Source of the DNA: Micromonospora sp. WMMD1082
Lineage (GTDB): Bacteria > Actinomycetota > Actinomycetes > Mycobacteriales > Micromonosporaceae
Assembly: GCF_029626175.1 (NCBI RefSeq)
Contig: NZ_JARUBM010000002.1
Span: 4,791,001 to 4,855,000 of the forward strand
Reading direction: 5' to 3'
DNA length: 64,000 bases
Part shown: positions 1 to 9,777 of the stretch, piece by piece
Layout: every line of letters starts with the position of its first letter
How positions within the stretch are numbered: the first letter of the stretch is position 1
Notes under the pieces: generated by a model
Database searches by the model: none
What the model saw: the letters and a program-made list of their open reading frames with translations, nothing else
What the model was told of the DNA's origin: nothing
Made by a program: the position numbers and the translations under genes

Positions 1-1
1 C

Positions 2-736
2 AGCTTCTCCGCGGCCGGTGACCCGGCGGCCACCTGGTGGGCCGACCAGGTCGACGGCGAGGGGTACGCCCAGCGGTTCACCGTGCACGGCCCGGACGGG
101 CGGGAACTGCCCGCCGCGGTGGCGCTGCCCGGCCGGCACAACGTGGCCAACGCCCTGCTGGCCATCGCCACCCTGGTGGCCGCCGGGGTCGACCCGGCGA
201 TCGCCGCCGAGGGGGTGGCCGCCTGCGGCGGCGTACCCGGCCGTCTGGAGTCGGTGGGCGTGGCCGGCGGTGTGCGCGGCGTGGTCGACTACGCGCACAA
301 GACGGACGCCATCGTGGCGGCGCTGGCCGCGCTGCGCGAACTCAGCACCGGCCGGCTGATCTGCGTGATCGGTGCGGGCGGCGACCGCGATCGGGGCAAG
401 CGGCCGATGATGGGCGCCGCCGCCGCGGAGGGCGCCGACGTGGTGGTGGTGACCGACGACAACCCGCGTACCGAGGATCCCGCGGCGATCCGTGCCGAGG
501 TGCTCGCCGGGGCCTACCGGGCCGGCGGGCCGGCCCGGGTCGTCGAGATCGCCGGCCGCCGTCCGGCGATCGACGAGGCCGTGCGGTTGGCCGCGCCGGG
601 CGACGTGGTGGCGGTGCTGGGTAAGGGGCACGAGCGCGGTCAGGAGGTCGCCGGCGAGGTGCACCCGTTCGATGACCGGACCGAACTGGCCGACGCGCTG
701 CGCGGCCGCTTCGGGGATCTGGAGGGCCGCCCGTGA
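2..736 (+). CDS. murE: MurE, UDP-MurNAc-tripeptide synthetase (5' truncated)
   Basis: C-terminal 244 residues of the ligase that adds the third stem-peptide residue to UDP-MurNAc-L-Ala-Glu in the cytoplasm; the start lies outside the window. Visible are the end of the central ligase domain (LPGRHNVANAL), the linker DYAHKTDAI (around nt 287) and the C-terminal Rossmann-like domain with GAGGDRDRGKRPMM. The DNPR motif at 458-469 is the family signature for meso-diaminopimelate, so DAP-type peptidoglycan is expected. The stop overlaps the GTG of murF by 4 nt (GTGA), implying translational coupling. The identification is secure. Confidence 0.96.
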   Translation, partial: SFSAAGDPAATWWADQVDGEGYAQRFTVHGPDGRELPAAVALPGRHNVANALLAIATLVAAGVDPAIAAEGVAACGGVPGRLESVGVAGGVRGVVDYAHKTDAIVAALAALRELSTGRLICVIGAGGDRDRGKRPMMGAAAAEGADVVVVTDDNPRTEDPAAIRAEVLAGAYRAGGPARVVEIAGRRPAIDEAVRLAAPGDVVAVLGKGHERGQEVAGEVHPFDDRTELADALRGRFGDLEGRP

Positions 737-2154
737 TCACGCTCAGCCTGGCCGAGGCGGCCTCGGCGGTCGGCGGTCGGCTGGTCGCCGCCGATCCCGC
801 CGCGCAGCTCACCGGGAGCGTCGAGTTCGACTCTCGCAAGGTCACCCCCGGTGGGCTCTTCGTCGCCTTCGACGGGGAGAAGGTGGACGGGCACGACTAC
901 GCCGCCGGGGCCGTCGAGGCCGGCGCGGTGGCGGTGCTGGGCACCCGCGTGGTGCCCGGGGTACCGATGATCCTCGTCGCCGACGCGCTGGACGCGATGG
1001 GCCGGCTGGCCCGCGCGGTGGTGGACCGGCTGCCCGAGCTGACCGTGATCGGGCTGACCGGCTCCTCCGGCAAGACCACCACCAAGGACCTCATCGCCCA
1101 GTTGACCGCCCGGCTGGGCGAGACGGTGGCGCCGCCCGGGTCGTTCAACAACGAGCTGGGGCACCCGTACACGGCGTTGCAGGCCGGGCCGGGCACCCGC
1201 TACCTGGTGCTGGAGAAGGGCGCGCGCGGCATCGGCCACGTGCGGTACCTCTGCGAGGTGGCGCCGCCCCGCATCGCCGTGGTGCTCAACGTCGGGGTCT
1301 CGCACATCGGCGAGTTCGGCTCGCAGGAGAACATCGCGCTGGCCAAGGGCGAACTGGTCGAGGGGCTGCCGGCCGCCGGCCTGGCCGTGCTCAACGCCGA
1401 CGACCCGCTGGTGGAGGCCATGGCCGCCCGTACGGTGGCCCGGGTGGTCCGCTACGGCGAGGCGGCCCACGCCGACGTGCGGGCCGTGGACGTGACGCTG
1501 GACGAGCGCGGGCGGCCCGCGTACACCCTGGTGACGCCGGAGGGTAGCGCGCCGGTGCGGCTCGGGCTGACCGGGCGGCACCAGGTCTGGAACAGCCTGG
1601 CCGCCGCGGCGGTGGCGCGGGAGCTGGGCATGCCGCTGACCGAGCTGGCCGTCGCGCTGGGCGCGCTCGGGTTGGTCTCCACCCGTCGGATGGACGTCTT
1701 CGAGCGCACCGACGGGGTGACCGTGATCGACGACTCGTACAACGCCAATCCGGCGTCGATGGCGGTGGCGCTGCGTGCGCTGCACGGCATCGGCAGCGGG
1801 CGGCGTACCGTCGCGGTGCTTGGCTACATGGCCGAGTTGGGCGAGTTCGAGGCGCAGGGACACGCCGAGGTGGGCCGTCTCGCGGCCGAGCTGGGCGTCG
1901 ACCGGCTGCTCGTGGTCGGCGAGGCGGCGGCGCCGATCCATCACGGGGCTACATCGGTAGGTGACTGGGGAGGAGGATCGGTGCTGCTCACCGATCAGGC
2001 GGCGGCCGTCGAGGTGCTGCGCAGCGAGCTACGGCCGGGCGACGTCGTCCTGGTGAAGGGCTCCCGGTACCGGACCTGGGAGGTGGCCGACGCGCTGCGC
2101 GTCGACGCCGCCGGGACCGGCACGGGTACGCCGGCCGAGGGTGGCGCGGCGTGA
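733..2154 (+). CDS. murF: MurF, UDP-MurNAc-tripeptide:D-Ala-D-Ala ligase
   Basis: 473 aa, normal family length. It adds D-Ala-D-Ala to the UDP-MurNAc tripeptide with ATP. The Mur ligase P-loop [13 protein letters not shown] is at about residues 107-119, followed by the central-domain motif [12 protein letters not shown] and the C-terminal domain motif [11 protein letters not shown]. The GTG start at 733 overlaps the murE stop, and the stop overlaps the mraY GTG, so the gene sits in an uninterrupted coupled array. Confidence 0.96.
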   Translation: MITLSLAEAASAVGGRLVAADPAAQLTGSVEFDSRKVTPGGLFVAFDGEKVDGHDYAAGAVEAGAVAVLGTRVVPGVPMILVADALDAMGRLARAVVDRLPELTVIGLTGSSGKTTTKDLIAQLTARLGETVAPPGSFNNELGHPYTALQAGPGTRYLVLEKGARGIGHVRYLCEVAPPRIAVVLNVGVSHIGEFGSQENIALAKGELVEGLPAAGLAVLNADDPLVEAMAARTVARVVRYGEAAHADVRAVDVTLDERGRPAYTLVTPEGSAPVRLGLTGRHQVWNSLAAAAVARELGMPLTELAVALGALGLVSTRRMDVFERTDGVTVIDDSYNANPASMAVALRALHGIGSGRRTVAVLGYMAELGEFEAQGHAEVGRLAAELGVDRLLVVGEAAAPIHHGATSVGDWGGGSVLLTDQAAAVEVLRSELRPGDVVLVKGSRYRTWEVADALRVDAAGTGTGTPAEGGAA

Positions 2155-3284
2155 GGGCGGTCATCGTGGCCATCGGGGTGGCCTTCCTCGTCTCGTTGTT
2201 CGGCACCCCGATCGCGATCAAGGTCTTCACCCGGTTGAAGGCCGGTCAGCCCATCCGGGCCGAGGGCCCGCAGATGCACCAGGGCAAGAAGGGCACGCCG
2301 ACGATGGGCGGCGTGGTGTTCATCCTGGCCACCGTCATCGCGTACGTGGCCGGCCACCTCGCCCTGACCACCCTGCCGGACGCGCAGATCGCCCAGGTCG
2401 AGCCGACCATCACCGCGCTGGTGCTGCTGGGGCTGATGGTCTTCTGCGGCGCGGTCGGTTTCCTCGACGACTTCCTCAAGGTCCGCAAGCGGCACAGCGG
2501 TGGCCTGAGCGCCCGAGGCAAGCTGCTCGGGCAGATCCTGGTCGGTGCGGTGTTCGGGATCATCGCGCTCTACTTCCCCTCCACCATGACCGACGCCACC
2601 GGCGCGGTGACCAACACCGAGACGGTCGGCAGCACCATGCTCAGCTTCATCCGGGACATCCCGGCGCTGGACGTCACCAAGATCGGCGCGGTGATCATCT
2701 TCATCTTCGTGGTGATGGCCGCGACCAACGGTGTCAACCTGACCGACGGCCTCGACGGGCTGGCCACCGGCGCCTCGGTGATGGTGCTCGGCGCGTACGC
2801 GGTGATCGCGTTCTGGCAGTACCGGCACTGGTGCGCCGACCCGGCGTACACCGCCAACCCGAACAACTACTGCTACACCGTCCGGGATCCGCTGGAGATC
2901 GCACTGATCGCCGGCGCGGCGGCCGGGGCGTGCGTCGGCTTCCTGTGGTGGAACACCTCGCCGGCCCGGATCTTCATGGGCGACACCGGGGCGCTCGGCC
3001 TCGGTGGCCTGATCGCCGGCATGGCGATGTCCACCCGCACCATCCTGCTGCTGCTGATCATCGGTGGACTGTTTGTGATCATCACGATGTCGGTGGTGAT
3101 CCAGATCATCTCCTTCAAGACCACCGGCAAGCGGGTGTTCCGGATGTCGCCGTTGCAGCACCACTTCGAGCTGGCCGGCTGGAGCGAGGTCAACATCGTG
3201 GTCCGCTTCTGGATCATCGCCGGCATCGGTGTGGCCATCGCCCTCGGCCTCTTCTACAGCGACTTCCTCGCCAACATGGGCTGA
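2151..3284 (+). CDS. mraY: MraY, phospho-MurNAc-pentapeptide translocase
   Basis: 377-aa polytopic membrane enzyme that transfers phospho-MurNAc-pentapeptide to undecaprenyl phosphate, making lipid I. It shows the family sequence [11 protein letters not shown] near residue 104, the active-site motif [12 protein letters not shown] near residue 196 and the C-terminal [10 protein letters not shown] near residue 337, with about ten hydrophobic segments. The GTG start overlaps the murF stop. It is followed by 199 bp without a gene and then ftsW; murD is absent from its usual place. Confidence 0.97.
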   Translation: MRAVIVAIGVAFLVSLFGTPIAIKVFTRLKAGQPIRAEGPQMHQGKKGTPTMGGVVFILATVIAYVAGHLALTTLPDAQIAQVEPTITALVLLGLMVFCGAVGFLDDFLKVRKRHSGGLSARGKLLGQILVGAVFGIIALYFPSTMTDATGAVTNTETVGSTMLSFIRDIPALDVTKIGAVIIFIFVVMAATNGVNLTDGLDGLATGASVMVLGAYAVIAFWQYRHWCADPAYTANPNNYCYTVRDPLEIALIAGAAAGACVGFLWWNTSPARIFMGDTGALGLGGLIAGMAMSTRTILLLLIIGGLFVIITMSVVIQIISFKTTGKRVFRMSPLQHHFELAGWSEVNIVVRFWIIAGIGVAIALGLFYSDFLANMG

Positions 3285-3483
3285 CCCGCCGGTCCGCCCG
3301 GCCGGGCCGCCCGGGGCCGCCCGGCTGGGAAGCAGGTGGCTGCTGTGGCGATCCAGCTGTGCGCTCAGCTCGACAGGGGCTGAACCCCTTGGTGGTGGGG
3401 AGCGGACGGTCGCACCATCGTGACCGCGTGACAGCAGGGCGTGACCAGCGCAAGTTCGACACGCCGACCGGCCGGTACCGCCG
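3285..3483. other. mraY-ftsW spacer without murD
   Basis: No credible coding sequence on either strand. The first part is a C/G-rich run able to form hairpins (around 3295-3330), and a short GGGG/CCCC stem lies near 3375-3389. The spacer breaks an otherwise overlapping gene array exactly where actinobacteria usually carry murD. It may hold a terminator plus a promoter for ftsW. Confidence 0.5.
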
Positions 3484-5118
3484 GTGTCAGGTGCCGGGAA
3501 CCGCGATGATGACGCTGTGGGGGAGGCACGAGCAGGAGGCGACGCGCCAGCGGCGCGCCGGTCGCCAGTCGCCGGCCCGGGTACCGCCGAGGTGGCCGCC
3601 GCGACGCGGCCCAGCGGGTCGGGAGCGCGCGGGTCGGGAGCCGGCGGGTCAGGGGCTGACGGATCGGGAGCCGGCGGCGCGTGGCGCGGGCTGGACGCGG
3701 TGGGGTCACTGGCCGCGCTGCGGGGGCTGCTGTCCCGGCCGCTGGCGTCCTACCACCTGCTGCTGGCCAGCGCCGGGCTGCTGCTGCTGATCGGCCTGAC
3801 CATGGTCTTCTCGGCCACCAGCGTGCGGGACTACGCCCAGGGCGGCAACGCCTCGGCGTCGCTGACCAAGCAGGCGATCTTCGCGGTGATCGGCGTCGGC
3901 GCGTTCTGGGCCTGCCAGCGGCTGCCGGCCCGCACCTACCGGGCGCTGGGCCGGCCGACGCTGGCGGTCGCGGTGGGGCTGCTGGTGCTGCTGAACCTGC
4001 TGGAGGCGTACGGGCGGCTGACCAACGGCCCGGCAAAGATCGGCCCGCTGGAGGCCGACCTGCTGTGGCTGTTCATCGGCGGCTTCGGCCTGCAGCCCTC
4101 CGAGCTGGCGAAGTTCGCGCTGGTGCTGTGGGGCGCACACGTGCTGGCCCGCAAGGGCGCGGCGCTGGGCTGGTGGCGGGAACTGGCCACCCCGCTCTTC
4201 CCCGTGGTGGGCCTGATGTTCGTCCTGGTCGGCTACAACGACCTTGGTAGCATGCTCTGCCTGCTGGCCCTGGTCGTCGGGCTGCTCTGGGCGGCGGGGG
4301 TGCGGCTGCGGGTCTTCGCCGCGCTGAGCGCCATCGGTCTGGTCGGCATCGGCCTGCTGGTCGCGGTCGCCTCCCTCGGCGCCGGCTCCGGGGTGCGCGG
4401 CGAGGAGAACTACCGCCTGGCCCGGCTCACCGTCTTCATCAGCCCGCCGGCACTGGACGACTGCAGGGAGACCCTCTGCTACCAGATGGTCCAGGCCCGC
4501 TACGCCATCGCCAACGGCGGCTGGTTCGGCACCGGGCTGGGCCAGGGGCGTACCAAGTGGGCCTGGCTGCCGGCGGCGGAGAACGACTTCATCTTCGCGG
4601 TGATCGCCGAGGAACTCGGGGTGGTCGGCTGCGCCGTGGTGGTCACCCTCTTCGCCGTACTCGCCTACACCGGCCTGCGCATCGCCCGGCGCGTCGACGA
4701 CCCGTTCCGCCGCCTGGCCGCCACCGGGGCCACCGCGTGGCTGGTCGGCCAGGCGTTCATCAACATCGGCGGGGTGATCGGCCTGCTGCCGCTGACCGGC
4801 GTACCGCTGCCCTTCATCTCCGACGGCGGCAGCGCCCTGGTCGTCACCCTCGCGGCGGTCGGCATGCTGGCCTCCTTCGCCCGCGCGGAACCGGATGCGG
4901 CCCGGGCACTGCATGCCCGTCCGCCGGCCCGGTGGGTCCGACTAGTGTGGGCACCGTTGCCGCCGCTTCCCGGCCGGCGCCGTCGCGCGGCGCCGCCGTC
5001 GGCCGCCCGGGGTTCCGTGCCCCAGGCACGCAAGCGGCGCAGGGACGACCAGGCCGCACCGCGTGGCGCCCGGGACGGCCGGGGTCGCGGCGGGTCGGCG
5101 GACGAGAGGAGACGGTGA
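3484..5118 (+). CDS. ftsW: FtsW, divisome peptidoglycan glycosyltransferase
   Basis: 544-aa SEDS-family membrane protein that polymerises lipid II at the septum with its partner PBP. Family motifs are GLQPSELAKFALV (about residue 202), the long extracellular loop with NYRLARLTVF, GLGQGRTKWAWLP and LPFISDGGSALV (about residue 441). About 70 residues of Gly/Ser/Ala-rich sequence with repeated GSGA units precede the first membrane segment, and there is a basic C-terminal tail. The start is uncertain: GTG 3484 has no Shine-Dalgarno sequence, while GTG 3517 is preceded by GATGAT and a 6-nt spacer, as in other apparently leaderless genes here. The stop and the murG ATG share one base. Confidence 0.95.
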   Translation: MSGAGNRDDDAVGEARAGGDAPAARRSPVAGPGTAEVAAATRPSGSGARGSGAGGSGADGSGAGGAWRGLDAVGSLAALRGLLSRPLASYHLLLASAGLLLLIGLTMVFSATSVRDYAQGGNASASLTKQAIFAVIGVGAFWACQRLPARTYRALGRPTLAVAVGLLVLLNLLEAYGRLTNGPAKIGPLEADLLWLFIGGFGLQPSELAKFALVLWGAHVLARKGAALGWWRELATPLFPVVGLMFVLVGYNDLGSMLCLLALVVGLLWAAGVRLRVFAALSAIGLVGIGLLVAVASLGAGSGVRGEENYRLARLTVFISPPALDDCRETLCYQMVQARYAIANGGWFGTGLGQGRTKWAWLPAAENDFIFAVIAEELGVVGCAVVVTLFAVLAYTGLRIARRVDDPFRRLAATGATAWLVGQAFINIGGVIGLLPLTGVPLPFISDGGSALVVTLAAVGMLASFARAEPDAARALHARPPARWVRLVWAPLPPLPGRRRRAAPPSAARGSVPQARKRRRDDQAAPRGARDGRGRGGSADERRR

Positions 5119-6224
5119 TGGGTCCGCTGCGTTCGGTGGTGCTCGCAGGAGGTGGCACCGGGGGGCACATCTACCCGTTGCTCGCCTTCGCCGACTGCCT
5201 GCGCCGGCACGACCCCGGCGTCCGGATCACCTGCCTCGGCACCCCGAAGGGTCTGGAGAACGAGCTGATCCCGCCGGCCGGCTACGACCTGCGGCAGATC
5301 CCGGCCTACCAGCTGCCCCGGTCGATCAACATGAACCTGGTCCGCACCCCGGGCCGGATGTGGACCGCCGCCCGCGCGGCCGGCAAGGTGATCGACGAGG
5401 TGCGCGCCGACGTGGTGGTGGGCTTCGGCGGGTACGTCTCGGTGCCGGCCTACCTGGCCGCGTGGCGGCGGGAACTGCCCATCGTGATCCACGAGGTGAA
5501 CGTCCCCCCGGGCGTGGCCAACCGGCTGGGCATGAAGTTCACCAAGCACGTCGCGGTCGGCTTCCCGCACCAGCCGTCGCAGGCCGAGTCGCTGCGCGAC
5601 GCCCGCGTGGTCGGCGTGCCGCTGCGCCGCAGCATCGCCGGGCTGGACCGGGCAGCCATGCGGAACGCCGCCCGCGCCCACTTTGGGCTCCGCCCCGACC
5701 TGCCGGTGCTCTTCGTCGCCGGCGGATCGCAGGGCGCCCGTTCGATCAACCTCGCCGTCGCCGGGGCGGCCAAGGAACTGGCCCGCAACGGCATCCAGGT
5801 GCTGCACGTGATCGGTGCCCGCAACGAACCGGTGCCGATCCCGACCGACCTGCCGGTGCCGTACGTGACCCTGCCGTACCTGTCCGACATGGACGCCGGG
5901 TACGCCGCCGCGGACCTGATGCTCGGCCGGGGTGGGGCGATGACCTGTGCCGAGGTCGCCGCGATCGGGCTGCCGACCATCTACGTGCCGTACCCGCACA
6001 GCAACCAGGAGCAGAAGCGCAACGCGCTGCCGGTGGTCGAGGCCGGCGGCGGGCTGCTGGTCGACGACGCCGAGATGACCCCGGACTGGCTCGAACGGAC
6101 GGTGATCCCGCTGATCCGTGACCCGCAGCGGCTCTACGCGATGAGTGCCGCGGCGGCCGGTTACGGGCGGCGCGACGGCGACGAGGCCCTGCTCAACTTC
6201 GTCTACGAGGCGGTCACCCGATGA
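5118..6224 (+). CDS. murG: MurG, lipid II synthase
   Basis: 368-aa GT-B glycosyltransferase that adds GlcNAc from UDP-GlcNAc to lipid I on the inner face of the membrane. It has the N-terminal motif GGGTGGHIYPLLAF, the acceptor-side VVGFGGYVSVPAY, and the donor-site motifs GGSQGARSIN and GRGGAMTCAEVAAIGLPTI. ATG 5118 (TGATG junction with ftsW) is preceded by GAGGAGAC and matches the family N-terminus; a longer open frame upstream runs inside ftsW and is not used. The stop overlaps murC by 4 nt (ATGA). Confidence 0.97.
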   Translation: MGPLRSVVLAGGGTGGHIYPLLAFADCLRRHDPGVRITCLGTPKGLENELIPPAGYDLRQIPAYQLPRSINMNLVRTPGRMWTAARAAGKVIDEVRADVVVGFGGYVSVPAYLAAWRRELPIVIHEVNVPPGVANRLGMKFTKHVAVGFPHQPSQAESLRDARVVGVPLRRSIAGLDRAAMRNAARAHFGLRPDLPVLFVAGGSQGARSINLAVAGAAKELARNGIQVLHVIGARNEPVPIPTDLPVPYVTLPYLSDMDAGYAAADLMLGRGGAMTCAEVAAIGLPTIYVPYPHSNQEQKRNALPVVEAGGGLLVDDAEMTPDWLERTVIPLIRDPQRLYAMSAAAAGYGRRDGDEALLNFVYEAVTR

Positions 6225-7645
6225 CGACGTTCAGCCCGGCCGGCACCCTGACCGCCGAGGACCTCGGCCACATCCACCTGATCGGGGTGGGCGGGGTCGG
6301 CATGAGCGGCCTGGCCCGGCTCTTCCTCACCCGGGGCCTGCCGGTCTCCGGCAGCGAACTGCGCGAGTGGCCGTCGCTGGCCGGCCTGCGGGCGCTCGGC
6401 GGGACGATCCAAATGACCCACGAGACGGCCAACCTCGACGGGGTCGACACCGTCGTCTACTCCTCGGCCATCCCCGCCGACCACTTGGAGATGGTCGAGG
6501 CGCGCCGGCGCGGGCTGCGGGTGCTGCACCGCTCGGAGGCGCTCGCGGCCGCGATGACCGGCCGCCGCACCGTGGCCGTCGCCGGTACGCACGGCAAGAC
6601 CACCACCACCTCCATGGTCACCATGGTCCTCCAGCAGGCCGGCGCGGATCCGTCCTTCGTCATCGGTGGCGAGATCTCCGAGGTGGGCTCGGGGGCGCAC
6701 CACGGCACCGGCGAGTACTTCGTGGTCGAGGCCGACGAGAGCGACCGCTCCTTCCTCATCTACCGCCCGTTCGTCTCGATCATCACCAACGTGGAGGCGG
6801 ACCACCTGAACACCTACGGCGACCTGGCCAACCTGGAGGCCACCTTCGCCGAGTTCGCCCGGCTCACCGATCCCGCCGGCTTCGTCATCACCTGCGCCGA
6901 CGACCCGGGCGGGCGGCGGCTGGCGGCCACCCTCCGGGCCGAGGGGCGCCGGGTGTACACCTACGGCGAGTCCGCCGACGCCGACCTGCGGCTGACCGAC
7001 ATGGCCTCCTCGGCCCGGGGGATACGGTACCTCGCCCACATCGACGGCCGCTCGCTGGGCGAGTTCCGGCTGCCGGTGCCCGGCCGGCACATGGGGCTCA
7101 ACAGCGCCTCGGCGGTGCTGGCCGCGTACCTGCTGGAGCTTCCGCCGCAGGCGACCGAGGCCGCGCTGGCGGCCTTCCCGGGCGTACGCCGGCGCTTCGA
7201 GCGCAAGGGCGTCGTCGACGGGGTGCTCGTCTACGACGAGTACGCCTACCACCCGACGTCGATGACCCTGGCCCTGCAGACGTTGCGCGAGGTGGCCGCC
7301 GACGGCCGCCTGATCGTCGTCTTCCAGCCGTACCGCGTCTACCGCACCCGGGAGCTACAGGCGGAGATCGCCGAGGCGCTCGCGATCGCCGACGAGTTGG
7401 TGCTGCTGGAGGTCTTCGGGCCGGGCGAGCAGCGGGGCCCGGGTGAGGGGTCGACGGCCCTGGTCGAGGCGGTGTCGCTGCCGGCGGAGCGCAAGGTCTT
7501 CGTCGACTCGTGGGAGGCGGCTCCAATGGAGGTGGCCCGCCGTTCGCGGCCCGGGGACGTGGTGGTGACGATGGGCGCCCCGCCGATCTCGCTGATGGGC
7601 GACGAGTTGCTGGCCGCGCTGGCGGCGCGTACCACCGCGGAATGA
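6221..7645 (+). CDS. murC: MurC, UDP-MurNAc:L-alanine ligase
   Basis: 474 aa. It adds L-Ala to UDP-MurNAc, the first stem-peptide residue. The N-terminal Rossmann motif GVGGVGMSGLA, the P-loop AGTHGKTTTTSM near residues 121-132, the substrate motif EADESDRSF, and the C-terminal DEYAYHPTSM and FQPYRVYRT are all present. It overlaps murG upstream and ftsQ downstream by 4 nt each. Confidence 0.97.
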   Translation: MTTFSPAGTLTAEDLGHIHLIGVGGVGMSGLARLFLTRGLPVSGSELREWPSLAGLRALGGTIQMTHETANLDGVDTVVYSSAIPADHLEMVEARRRGLRVLHRSEALAAAMTGRRTVAVAGTHGKTTTTSMVTMVLQQAGADPSFVIGGEISEVGSGAHHGTGEYFVVEADESDRSFLIYRPFVSIITNVEADHLNTYGDLANLEATFAEFARLTDPAGFVITCADDPGGRRLAATLRAEGRRVYTYGESADADLRLTDMASSARGIRYLAHIDGRSLGEFRLPVPGRHMGLNSASAVLAAYLLELPPQATEAALAAFPGVRRRFERKGVVDGVLVYDEYAYHPTSMTLALQTLREVAADGRLIVVFQPYRVYRTRELQAEIAEALAIADELVLLEVFGPGEQRGPGEGSTALVEAVSLPAERKVFVDSWEAAPMEVARRSRPGDVVVTMGAPPISLMGDELLAALAARTTAE

Positions 7646-8457
7646 GTCCCGGTCCGGCTCGCGGGCGCGGCACCGGTGTGGACGGCGGTGCCGGGCGCCG
7701 CCCCACCCGACGCTGGCAGCTGGTCCGCGCCGACAGCGACGCGGTGCCCGCCTCCACCCGACGCTTCATGGCCCGGGCCCGGCGTCGCCGGATGCGCGCG
7801 GCGCTGCCCTGGGCGGTGGCCGGCGGGCTGCTCGCCGTGGCCGGACTGGTGGCGTGGACGCTGCTCGGCACCGGCCTGTTCGGGGTGCGGGACATGCGGG
7901 TGGAGGGTGCCGAACTGGTGACCGCGGTGCAGGTGCGTGACGCGGCGGGGGTGCCCGACGGCGCTCCGCTGGCCCGGGTCGACCTGGCGGAACTGGCCGA
8001 CCGGATCGGCACCCTGCCGCCGGTGGAGCGGGCCACCGTGACCCGGGACTGGCCGGACACGCTGGTGGTGCGGCTGACCGAGCGCACCGGTGTGGCGGTG
8101 GTGCCACGGGGGGAGCAGTTCGCCGTGATCGACGCCGCCGGGGTGGTGTTCCGGACGGTGCCGCAGCGCCCGGACGGCCTGCCGCTGGTGCGGCTGGACG
8201 CCCCGGGGCCGGACGATCCGGGCACCCTGGCCGGGTTGGAGGTGCTCGGCGCGCTCACCCCGCAGCTGCGCGATCAGCTGGTCGAGGTCAGCGTCGAAGG
8301 GCTGGCCCGGATCAGCGTGCGGTTGCGCGGCGACCGCACGGTGATCTGGGGTGACGCGACCCGTGGCCCGGACAAGGCGCGGGTGGCCACCGTGCTGCTC
8401 GACCAGGACGCCGCCCGGATCGACGTCAGCGCGCCGGACGTGGTCACCTTCCGATGA
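7642..8457 (+). CDS. ftsQ: FtsQ/DivIB, divisome assembly protein
   Basis: 271-aa bitopic membrane protein. It has a basic cytoplasmic N-terminus, one membrane segment at about residues 52-75, then a POTRA domain beginning FGVRDMRVEGAELV and a beta-domain containing TRDWPDTLVVRLTERTGVAVV. It links FtsL/DivIC and FtsW/PBP in the divisome. ATG 7642 overlaps the murC stop (ATGA); an in-frame extension upstream to 7510 lies within murC and is rejected. Identification rests on position, topology and the POTRA sequence. Confidence 0.93.
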   Translation: MSPGPARGRGTGVDGGAGRRPTRRWQLVRADSDAVPASTRRFMARARRRRMRAALPWAVAGGLLAVAGLVAWTLLGTGLFGVRDMRVEGAELVTAVQVRDAAGVPDGAPLARVDLAELADRIGTLPPVERATVTRDWPDTLVVRLTERTGVAVVPRGEQFAVIDAAGVVFRTVPQRPDGLPLVRLDAPGPDDPGTLAGLEVLGALTPQLRDQLVEVSVEGLARISVRLRGDRTVIWGDATRGPDKARVATVLLDQDAARIDVSAPDVVTFR

Positions 8458-8574
8458 GTGGCCGGTCAGCGCGGGTGTGGGCGGTGAGGCACATCGCTAC
8501 CCCGGGCGACACGCCGGAGAGGTCCTTGGCTCATCGCTCGGCTGCGCTTACGTTGCCCCGAAGAGGATCAGTGG

Positions 8575-8612
8575 TTGACATAACTCTCACCCTCTAGTAG
8601 AGGGTGAGGGTT
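8575..8612 (+). promoter_or_regulatory. ftsZ promoter with 31-bp palindrome
   Basis: A consensus -35 TTGACA (8575-8580) lies 17 bp from TAGAGG (8598-8603). The -10 falls inside a near-perfect palindrome: arms 8582-8596 and 8598-8612 around a central G at 8597, with 14 of 15 positions complementary and the fifteenth a G-T wobble in RNA. The core arms are CTCACCCTCTA and TAGAGGGTGAG. The arrangement suggests an operator or an RNA hairpin near the 5' end of the ftsZ transcript. Confidence 0.65.
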
Positions 8613-8652
8613 TTGCCCTCTCGGCCTCGCTGGTGAAGGGAAAGGACCGGAG

Positions 8653-9768
8653 ATGACACCTCCGCACAACTACCTGGCGGTCATCAAGGTCGTCGGCATC
8701 GGGGGCGGCGGCGTCAACGCCGTCAACCGGATGATCGAGGTCGGGCTCAAGGGCGTCGAGTTCATCGCGATCAACACGGACGCGCAGGCGCTGCTGATGA
8801 GCGACGCCGACGTCAAGCTCGACGTCGGCCGCGAGCTGACCCGGGGGCTGGGCGCCGGCGCCAATCCGGATGTCGGCAAGAACGCCGCCGAGGATCACCG
8901 CGACGAGATCGAGGAGGTCCTCAAGGGCGCCGACATGGTCTTCGTGACCTGCGGTGAGGGCGGCGGCACCGGCACCGGAGGCGCACCCGTGGTGGCGAAC
9001 ATCGCCCGCAAGCTCGGCGCGCTGACCATCGGCGTGGTCACCCGCCCGTTCTCCTTCGAGGGCAAGCGCCGCCAGGTGCAGGCCGAGGCCGGCATCGACG
9101 AGCTGCGCAACCAGTGCGACACGCTGATCGTCATCCCCAACGACCGGCTGCTGGCCCTCGGTGACCGCAACATCAGCATGATGGACGCGTTCCGCACGGC
9201 CGACCAGGTGCTCCTCTCCGGTGTGCAGGGCATCACCGACCTGATCACCACGCCGGGTCTGATCAACCTGGACTTCGCCGACGTCAAGAGCGTGATGAGC
9301 GGCGCCGGCAGCGCGCTGATGGGCATCGGCAGCGCCCGGGGCGAGAACCGTGCGGTCGAGGCCGCCGAGGCGGCCATCTCCAGCCCGCTGCTGGAGCAGA
9401 GCATGGACGGCGCCCGTGGCGTGCTGCTCTCCATCGCCGGTGGTTCCGACCTCGGCCTGTTCGAGATCAACGATGCGGCCCAGCTGGTCACCGACGCGGC
9501 GCACCCGGACGCGAACATCATCTTCGGCGCGGTCATCGACGACGCGCTCGGCGACGAGGTGCGGGTGACCGTCATCGCGGCCGGCTTCGACGGGGGCACG
9601 CCGGCCTACAAGGCAGCCGAGTCGCCCCGCAAGACCAACCAGAACCAGCCCGCCCAGCCGAGCACGCCGATCGTGCCGTCGCCGGCCGCCCCGGCCACGC
9701 CGCAGTCGCCGCGCCGGGTGCTCTTCGACGACGTGGACGTCCCCGACTTCCTCAAGAACGGGTCCTGA
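8653..9768 (+). CDS. ftsZ: FtsZ, tubulin-like cell division GTPase
   Basis: 371 aa. It polymerises into the Z-ring that recruits the divisome. The tubulin signature [13 protein letters not shown] is near residue 104, with [13 protein letters not shown] near the N-terminus and NVDxxD-type loops (NTDAQAL). After a Pro/Gln-rich linker the protein ends with [13 protein letters not shown], the conserved tail that binds SepF and FtsW. The ATG follows AAAGGACCGGAG. It has its own intergenic promoter region (8458-8652) and is followed 9 nt later by yggS. Confidence 0.98.
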   Translation: MTPPHNYLAVIKVVGIGGGGVNAVNRMIEVGLKGVEFIAINTDAQALLMSDADVKLDVGRELTRGLGAGANPDVGKNAAEDHRDEIEEVLKGADMVFVTCGEGGGTGTGGAPVVANIARKLGALTIGVVTRPFSFEGKRRQVQAEAGIDELRNQCDTLIVIPNDRLLALGDRNISMMDAFRTADQVLLSGVQGITDLITTPGLINLDFADVKSVMSGAGSALMGIGSARGENRAVEAAEAAISSPLLEQSMDGARGVLLSIAGGSDLGLFEINDAAQLVTDAAHPDANIIFGAVIDDALGDEVRVTVIAAGFDGGTPAYKAAESPRKTNQNQPAQPSTPIVPSPAAPATPQSPRRVLFDDVDVPDFLKNGS

Positions 9769-9777
9769 GCACCGCCG

